Of a DNA stretch of 64,000 bases, positions 58,796-64,000 are shown piece after piece. The DNA lies in the NCBI GenBank assembly GCA_934716995.1, contig CAKUYO010000001.1, positions 62,001 to 126,000 on the forward strand. Reading direction: 5' to 3'. Position numbers and translations under genes: made by a program. The notes below the pieces were generated by a model, which saw nothing but the letters and a program-made list of their open reading frames with translations, was not told where the DNA came from and made no database searches. Source of the stretch: an uncultured Bacteroidales bacterium (GTDB lineage: Bacteria; Bacteroidota; Bacteroidia; Bacteroidales; Paludibacteraceae). Position 1 is the stretch's first letter, and every line of letters starts with the position of its first letter.

Positions 58796-59809
58796 TTATT
58801 GCCTGTTTACATTCTTCTTCGCTGCGGCATTCAAGGCACGGATGGTCTCCATATAGTCTTCTTCGGCAGGAGAGAGGGTGCGTTGCTTGTATTTCTTGTA
58901 CTCGCTTTCGGCGTACTCCTTTGCCGCCTCAAAAGAGATTTTGCCTTTACCCTCCAATACAGGGCGGTCGCTGGCACGTATCAGGTTATCCAACAAATCA
59001 AGGTAGTCTTTCATATACATACGCTTGTGGAGTTTCGCCTGCATCTCAGCGAAATCAAAGAATCCGGATACAAGGCTCTTCATTGCGGCCAACTCCTCCG
59101 GCTCCATGTAGTTCTTTGCCACCGACACCTCGGCTTTGACGGGTTGGCGACCTTTGAACGTGCGCAAGCCCATAAACGGCTCGTCGGCATTGGCACGCTC
59201 CCGAATCAGTTCGCCTGCCGTATGCTCGTGAATGGCGAAATGGAACTTGTTCTGATAGGCGGCAAAGAACCGTTTGCTCTCTTCGGCGGTCTTGTCGTAG
59301 TCGTAACTGGTGGCATAGAGGTCAAGTACCTGACGGTAGATAAGCCGCTCGTCGGTGCGAATGTCGCGTATGCGGTCAAGCAATTCTCGCCAGTAATTGC
59401 CGCCTGCATTGCCTTTGAGCCGCTCGTCATCAATGGTAAAGCCCTTGACGATGTACTCGTGTATACGCTTCGTCGCCCATTGACGGAACTGTACGCCTTG
59501 TTGTGAGTGGACCCTGTAACCTACGGAAATAATAACATCCAAGTTGAAATAGTTGGTATCGTATTGCTTGCCGTCGGCGGCAGTTGTTCGGAAATTCCGA
59601 ACAACTGCTGTCTTATCCAATTCTCTCTCTTGAAAGATGTTGCGTATATGCTCACTAATGGTCGATTTTGCCTTGCCAAACAAACTCGCTATTTGATCTT
59701 GTGTCAGCCATACGGTCTCGCCTTGCAGCAGGACATCTATCTTGGCTATGCCGTCGGTCGATTGGTATATCACCACTTCGCCGTGGTTCTGGTTTTCTAT
59801 CTCATTCAT
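58796..59809 (-). CDS. RhuM-family protein
   Basis: Member of the RhuM/virulence-RhuM family, often found in genomic islands and next to restriction loci; biochemical function unknown. The 337-residue product has an N-terminal winged-helix-like segment (VWLTQDQIASLFGKAKSTIS) followed by the family signature FNLDVIISVGYRVHSQQGVQ and FRQWATKRIHEYIVKGFTID, and a helical C-terminal half ending in an acidic/lysine-rich stretch. There are no membrane segments. It has its own promoter and precedes the decayed YhcG gene. Confidence 0.93.
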   Translation of the reverse strand: MNEIENQNHGEVVIYQSTDGIAKIDVLLQGETVWLTQDQIASLFGKAKSTISEHIRNIFQERELDKTAVVRNFRTTAADGKQYDTNYFNLDVIISVGYRVHSQQGVQFRQWATKRIHEYIVKGFTIDDERLKGNAGGNYWRELLDRIRDIRTDERLIYRQVLDLYATSYDYDKTAEESKRFFAAYQNKFHFAIHEHTAGELIRERANADEPFMGLRTFKGRQPVKAEVSVAKNYMEPEELAAMKSLVSGFFDFAEMQAKLHKRMYMKDYLDLLDNLIRASDRPVLEGKGKISFEAAKEYAESEYKKYKQRTLSPAEEDYMETIRALNAAAKKNVNRQ

Positions 59810-59854
59810 AATACTTATCTATCATCTATGTGCTTAGCCACTAACTTTTTGCTG

Positions 59855-59886
59855 CAAAGATAAGGATTTATTTGCAAATATGCAAA
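59855..59886 (-). promoter_or_regulatory. Promoter of the RhuM gene
   Basis: On the minus strand: TTTG (59883-59886), 20 bases, TATCTTTG (59855-59862), 46 bases before the start. It resembles the YhcG promoter at 58747-58778, including a second nearby TTTGCATATTTG. Confidence 0.82.
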
Positions 59887-59889
59887 TAC

Positions 59890-60080
59890 GCAATGAGGCA
59901 GATGGGGCGAATGGGGCAAATAAGCCTAATAAGGAAAATAAGGGAAAATATAAAGGAGCCGTTTGCGCCACACCAACCGCAGGCGAGAGAGCACCCCATT
60001 TCGCCCATAGGGCTTCATAGGAACCCCGCAGGGCGTCCGCGTCCCCGACCATACGGTATAATTTACGAAAAACAACATCA
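59890..60080. other. Gene-free stretch
   Basis: Contains GGGGCGAATGGGGCAAATAAG words (59903-59925) and GC-rich sequence near 60005-60050. No credible gene. Confidence 0.4.
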
Positions 60081-60117
60081 GACAGGGGCTGCCCAAACGT
60101 GTTGAGCAGCCCCTGTC
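60081..60117. terminator. Terminator at the end of the leucine-rich-repeat gene
   Basis: GACAGGGGCTGC pairs with GCAGCCCCTGTC over 12 bp; on the minus strand it is followed by TGATGTTGTTTTTCG, a weak T-run. Confidence 0.7.
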
Positions 60118-60158
60118 CCTATTCCTATCCCTATTCCTATCCCTATCTCTATCTATTG
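60115..60158. repeat. CCCTATT microsatellite
   Basis: Seven CCTAT(T/C)-type units in direct repeat (CCCTATTCCTATCCCTATTC and on), between the terminator and the end of the leucine-rich-repeat gene. Probably slippage-prone. Confidence 0.7.
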
Positions 60159-60212
60159 TGTCTTTCCTTCCTAAGGAGAGGTTGGAGAGGTCATTGTTTT
60201 TTGTGGAGTCTC

Positions 60213-61586
60213 CTACTTTACCTCCACACCAGTGATGGTGTAGGTCTTGTCGCCACGAAGGATATACACTTGCCCGTCGCGGAAGACTTTGCGGACGGTG
60301 GTATCGCCATCGGAAGATACGTTCTCAACGGCAGTGGCGGGGACGAACTGCGCCTCAAGGGTGAGGTCTTCGGTGGCAGTAAACAGGTAGGGGTTGTAGG
60401 TCGCACCATTGCTCCACTGCGAGAACTCATAACCTTTGTTGGCGATTGCTACAAGAGTGACTTGCGCACCGTCGGCATACGTACCACCACCTAACACGCG
60501 ACCCTGTTGCGGATTGCAAATAACGGTGATAGTATGCTTATTCCCCTCAAAGATAGCCGTAAAGGTAGCATCTTCTGTAGCGGTAAAGGTGTACGGATTA
60601 TCTGTTGCGCCATCGCTCCAACGCACAAACTTGTACCCCGCATTGGCTACTGCTGCCAATGTGACCGTTGCACCATGCGTATATGTACCGCCGCCAAAAA
60701 CACTACCTTGTTGCTGGTCACATGTAACCGTAATAGTGTGGTCTATTTCCTTAAAGATGGCTTTATAGGTATGGTCTTCATACACCCTGACACTTCGCGG
60801 ATTATTAGAAATATAATCATCCCAATACATAAACTCATAGCCTGCATTAGGAGTTGCTTCTATTGTAACATTGGTATCGTAGGTGTATTCACCACCGCCT
60901 GTTACCGTACCTTGCTGTTGGTTGCACGTAACGGATATTGTGTAGGTTTGTGCTGTAAATTCTGCTGTAAGATTTATATCACGTGTAACTGTCATAGTTC
61001 TCGGGTTTTCCGTATCCCCATCACTCCAACGTACAAACTTATAAGCGGACGCGGGTGTGGCTTCTATGGTCATCATGTTGCTTGAACAATCTGAACTTGT
61101 AATCTTTGCGGAACCGCCCTCTGTTGCTGACAAGGTAACATTATAACTCAATCCGTTTATTTGGTCTGAATATGAAGACCACGATGAGGCTGATAAGTAA
61201 GAATCTACTGCCCCACAGGGGACACGTATCATAGCGTCAGAACTGAATGTGCTATTAGAAACAGTAGGAGGTATAGTTCCTAACATAACCACGTTTTGAC
61301 ACTGAGGAAATGCCATAGTGCCGATTCCTGTAACTTTATTTGGAATAGTAATATTTATTAGCCTATTACAACCATAAAAAACAGACCTACCTATATTTGT
61401 TAAGTTTGGACTCATCGAAATAGAAGTTAGTCCCTTACAATTATAAAATGCACCATCATCTATTTTAGTCACACTATTAGGCATTGTAATAGTTGTAATA
61501 CATGTATCCTCTTTGAAAGCATCAGATATCGCAGTTACTCCTTGTGGAATGTCTAAGTTTGTCAGCAACTCACCATTTATGTACAA
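60213..61586 (-). CDS. C-terminal part of a frameshifted BspA-type surface protein (InlB repeats, sorting motif)
   Basis: It reads on from the 61732-63750 gene in another frame. The open frame really begins just after a TAA at 61755, and bases 61587-61754 continue the leucine-rich repeats (IGRGITEIRINTFKDCSNL). It holds the last repeats (KIDDGAFYNCKGLTSISMSP), then four InlB/Listeria-Bacteroides-type B repeats, each with (V/I)TCxxQQG, GGGxYTxxxxVTxxAxxNxGY(E/K)F and W, at about residues 200-410. It ends in AVENV and DGQVYILRGDKTYTITG, the motif shared with the 7704-8462 protein. Likely a surface adhesin or protein-binding region. Confidence 0.82.
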   Translation of the reverse strand: MYINGELLTNLDIPQGVTAISDAFKEDTCITTITMPNSVTKIDDGAFYNCKGLTSISMSPNLTNIGRSVFYGCNRLINITIPNKVTGIGTMAFPQCQNVVMLGTIPPTVSNSTFSSDAMIRVPCGAVDSYLSASSWSSYSDQINGLSYNVTLSATEGGSAKITSSDCSSNMMTIEATPASAYKFVRWSDGDTENPRTMTVTRDINLTAEFTAQTYTISVTCNQQQGTVTGGGEYTYDTNVTIEATPNAGYEFMYWDDYISNNPRSVRVYEDHTYKAIFKEIDHTITVTCDQQQGSVFGGGTYTHGATVTLAAVANAGYKFVRWSDGATDNPYTFTATEDATFTAIFEGNKHTITVICNPQQGRVLGGGTYADGAQVTLVAIANKGYEFSQWSNGATYNPYLFTATEDLTLEAQFVPATAVENVSSDGDTTVRKVFRDGQVYILRGDKTYTITGVEVK

Positions 61587-61731
61587 ATTGTGTGAGAAAG
61601 AAATAGGGTTGTTATCATTTGAAAATCCAAGAATTGAATAACCGAAATCAATATTTAACCAGTCTTTAATATCACCTTTGTAATCTACTTTGTTTAGGTT
61701 TGAACAGTCCTTAAACGTGTTAATTCTAATT

Positions 61732-63750
61732 TCAGTTATCCCACGACCAATAGTTTATTGAAGATAGTCCCACACAACCTTCAAATGCTCCTCCGCAGGA
61801 ACTTTCGTATTCAATTTTTGTTACGCTATTAGGAATAGTTATAGAGACCAACCCCGTACATCCCTTAAAAGTTCCTGCTGCTATACTTGTGATGCCCTCA
61901 GGAAGCGTAATGGCCGAAAGACTTGTACATCCATCAAAAGTATTATTTCCTATAGAGGTCAATCCATTAGGAAGCACTATGGAAGAAAGTTTTGTACATT
62001 TAGCAAATGCATTATTTTCTATAGATAGCATTCCATTAGGAAGTATAATAGAGGTAAGACTTTTACATCCTTCAAATGTACTTTCTTGTATATTTTTTAC
62101 TAAATTTGGAAGATTTATTGAGGTTAGACTCACACAATTCTTAAAGGCAGAATTCCCTATTTCTGTAACACCACTAGGAATAGTAATGGAAGAAAGACTT
62201 GTGCAATCTTCAAAAAGACAGTCGTAAATTGAATACAATCTATTGGATAACCTAATAGAGGTAAGATTTGTACAGCCCTTAAATGCATGATTGTTAATTT
62301 CTTTTACGTTATCAGGAATAGTGATGGATGTAAGTGCTGTACAATTTTCAAATACGCCAGAAGAATAAAAACCACCATTCTGAAATACAGTTACTCCTTT
62401 ACCAATAGAAACCGACGAGAGATGTTTACACTCAGCAAAAACGCCACCATAAAGAATTGTAACATTATCAGGAATCACTATAGATGCCAATCCAATACAC
62501 CCTCTAAAAGCCTCCACCCCAATACTCGTTATATTGTTAGGAATACTGATAGAAGTTAATCCTGTACATACTTCAAACATATGATCTTCAATAGTTGTTA
62601 TACTATTTGGAATAGAGATAGATGTGAGACCACTGCAACCGGAAAAAGCCCCAGCCTTGATACTTGACACGCTATTGGGAATAGTGATAGAAGTTAGACC
62701 TTTACAACTAGAGAACGCATAACGTCCTATTTCTGTTACATTATGGGGAATAGTAAGAGAGGTTAGTCCTACGCAGCCAGAAAAAGCGTTATCTCCTATC
62801 TTGACCAAATTATTCCCCCAATAGATGGTCGTTAAGTTTGTGCAATTTTTAAAAGATCCTTCAATTTCTGTTACACTATTAGGAATTGCTATGGAAGTAA
62901 TACCAGTACAATCAGAAAATGTTTTCTCCTTTATTTGAGTTAAACCATTACCAATGTTAAGAGTTGTAATACCACTACATCCCTTAAACGCGGCTTCACC
63001 TAATGAGGTTACACTATTAGGTATCGTTATAGAGGTTAGACCTTGACAATTTTCAAAAGCATACGCACCTATTTCAGTCACGCTATTGGGGATATTGACT
63101 GATTGTAACTTAGTACATCCCATAAAAGCACCATAATAATAGTTTTTATAGGGATATTCATAGCCTATCTTATACCCTCCCTCTATAATCTCAACCCCAT
63201 GATTGATAGTCACAGATACAAGATTTGTACAATTTTCAAAGGCATTTTGTGGAATGCTTTTTACACTACCAGAAATTGAGGCTGTCGTCAGTCCCGTACA
63301 ATTTGCAAAAATATGATCCCCAATCCCAACTACTCCATCGGGAATAATAATAGATGCTATTCTAGTACACCCATTAAAAGCATCATATCCAATCCTCTTC
63401 ACACTATTAGGAATGGTTATGGAGCTAAGACCTATGCAGCCATAGAAAGCATAAACATCGATACTCGTCACGCTATTGGGAATCGTAACAGAAGTAAGAC
63501 CTACGCAATCATAAAAAGCCCTCGGTCCAATGCTTGTTACACTATAGGTTGTCCCTTCATATGTAACAAAGGAAGGAATGATAATATTGTCACTATATTT
63601 GACAGAGGAATAACTTGATTGAGTTACAGTTGCCGTATTATCAGAATAAAGGTCATAGTACAAGTCTCCAATTTTAGCTCCATAAAAAGTTGCCTGTGCA
63701 TACACGGCAAAGGATAACGCAATGAGCGTGAATAAGATATTCTTTTTCAT
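61732..63750 (-). CDS. N-terminal part of a frameshifted BspA-type leucine-rich-repeat surface protein
   Basis: From the ATG at 63750 (signal peptide MKKNILFTLIALSFAVYAQA) this frame encodes 672 residues; a longer frame to 63843 runs into the upstream gene and is rejected. After a short N-terminal domain (FYGAKIGDLYYDLYSDNTAT) come more than 20 BspA/LRR_5 repeats of about 23 residues, consensus GLTSITIPNSVTSIGxxAF. The frame ends in SSINYWSWDN. Deleting one base near 61752 gives SSIN-IGRGITEI, a perfect repeat that continues in the 60213-61586 frame. The intact protein would be about 1180 residues. BspA-type repeats mediate adhesion. The region is AT-rich compared with the core genes. Confidence 0.88.
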   Translation of the reverse strand: MKKNILFTLIALSFAVYAQATFYGAKIGDLYYDLYSDNTATVTQSSYSSVKYSDNIIIPSFVTYEGTTYSVTSIGPRAFYDCVGLTSVTIPNSVTSIDVYAFYGCIGLSSITIPNSVKRIGYDAFNGCTRIASIIIPDGVVGIGDHIFANCTGLTTASISGSVKSIPQNAFENCTNLVSVTINHGVEIIEGGYKIGYEYPYKNYYYGAFMGCTKLQSVNIPNSVTEIGAYAFENCQGLTSITIPNSVTSLGEAAFKGCSGITTLNIGNGLTQIKEKTFSDCTGITSIAIPNSVTEIEGSFKNCTNLTTIYWGNNLVKIGDNAFSGCVGLTSLTIPHNVTEIGRYAFSSCKGLTSITIPNSVSSIKAGAFSGCSGLTSISIPNSITTIEDHMFEVCTGLTSISIPNNITSIGVEAFRGCIGLASIVIPDNVTILYGGVFAECKHLSSVSIGKGVTVFQNGGFYSSGVFENCTALTSITIPDNVKEINNHAFKGCTNLTSIRLSNRLYSIYDCLFEDCTSLSSITIPSGVTEIGNSAFKNCVSLTSINLPNLVKNIQESTFEGCKSLTSIILPNGMLSIENNAFAKCTKLSSIVLPNGLTSIGNNTFDGCTSLSAITLPEGITSIAAGTFKGCTGLVSITIPNSVTKIEYESSCGGAFEGCVGLSSINYWSWDN

Positions 63751-63769
63751 TGTATTGTTGGTTACGTGG

Positions 63770-64000
63770 TTATTTGAGTTCGATGTTGTTTTTTGCAATG
63801 AATTGCAGCGTGTCTTGGATATATTGTACCATAGCGGCGGCAACTTTGTCCGAAGACAGGATGTGCATAAAAATATCGGAATCCTTACTCCAATTTCGGT
63901 AATCTTCGGGCATCCATTTCCATACTATCCACCACGGGTTGCGGTGGTAGCCTGTAGTATCTATCTTCTCATCGCGCATACCCTCTTGCATCTTGGCGCG
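63770..64000 (-). CDS. 3' end of an unknown gene (continues past the window)
   Basis: The frame is open from the right window edge to a stop at 63770, giving at least the last 76 residues (RAKMQEGMRDEKIDTTGYHR, PWWIVWKWMPEDYRNWSKDS and following). I do not recognise the family. The tail is rich in Trp and charged residues, with no membrane segment. It lies 19 bases upstream of the leucine-rich-repeat gene on the same strand, so the two may be co-transcribed. Confidence 0.55.
   Translation of the reverse strand, partial: RAKMQEGMRDEKIDTTGYHRNPWWIVWKWMPEDYRNWSKDSDIFMHILSSDKVAAAMVQYIQDTLQFIAKNNIELK

Noticed and set aside
57829..59809. Prophage or integrative element
   Set aside because: RhuM and YhcG genes are typical of islands, but there is no integrase, attachment duplication or structural phage gene in the window.

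Overview
This window is a Bacteroidales chromosome segment, most likely from an uncultured gut- or mouth-type member; I cannot name the family. The evidence is a SusC/SusD pair with a GH97 glucosidase and a SusR-like regulator, type IX secretion C-terminal domains on large secreted proteins, a BspA-type leucine-rich-repeat protein, a TamL lipoprotein, and Bacteroidetes promoters (TTTG, 19-20 bases, TAnnTTTG) upstream of many genes. I saw no rRNA, tRNA, CRISPR array or prophage.

Layout. 1-10.4 kb: an alpha-glucan utilisation locus (GH97 enzyme, SusD, SusC, a small secreted protein, divergent membrane-bound regulator). 10.9-28.4 kb: housekeeping genes (glycosyltransferase, radical SAM protein, DnaG primase, envelope biogenesis set OMP/OstA-like/SurA-like, 7TM-HD phosphodiesterase, tRNA-dihydrouridine synthase, dCMP deaminase, S41 protease, Xaa-Pro aminopeptidase, glycyl-tRNA synthetase). 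28.7-36.8 kb: small membrane and DNA-binding proteins, a tandem pair of related outer-membrane proteins, ApbE, and a 1159-residue secreted protein. 37-46.2 kb: MsbA-like ABC exporter, LpxK, SppA, RNase HII, TamL and a SpoU RNA methyltransferase. 46.5-48.7 kb: a secreted PL9 pectate lyase. 49.0-57.3 kb: a co-directional defence/repair operon. 57.8-64 kb: a decayed YhcG nuclease gene, a RhuM-family gene, a frameshifted BspA/InlB-repeat surface protein, and the 3' end of an unknown gene.

The most interesting system is the 49.0-57.3 kb operon, read right to left: C5-cytosine methylase, dual-GHKL ATPase, receiver-domain protein, second C5-cytosine methylase, CCGG-family-like restriction endonuclease, Vsr nickase, uracil/hypoxanthine-DNA glycosylase. 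Several junctions overlap by a few bases (ATGA, TAATG), so the signalling pair is built into the restriction-modification operon. The five upstream genes are visibly AT-richer than their neighbours, which suggests acquisition; the vsr-glycosylase pair looks host-like.

The second theme is repeats. A non-coding element with terminal inverted repeats (about ACGTSAGTTCGATATAA) flanked by TA occurs many times, with exchangeable internal hairpin modules; it looks like a Tc1/mariner (IS630)-type MITE. One copy separates susC from susD and another sits exactly in a stop codon. A short palindrome (ACGACGCG-GGA-CGCGTCGT) recurs three times, twice inside genes. Most other gaps hold locus-specific micro-repeats, some of which run into the 3' ends of genes.
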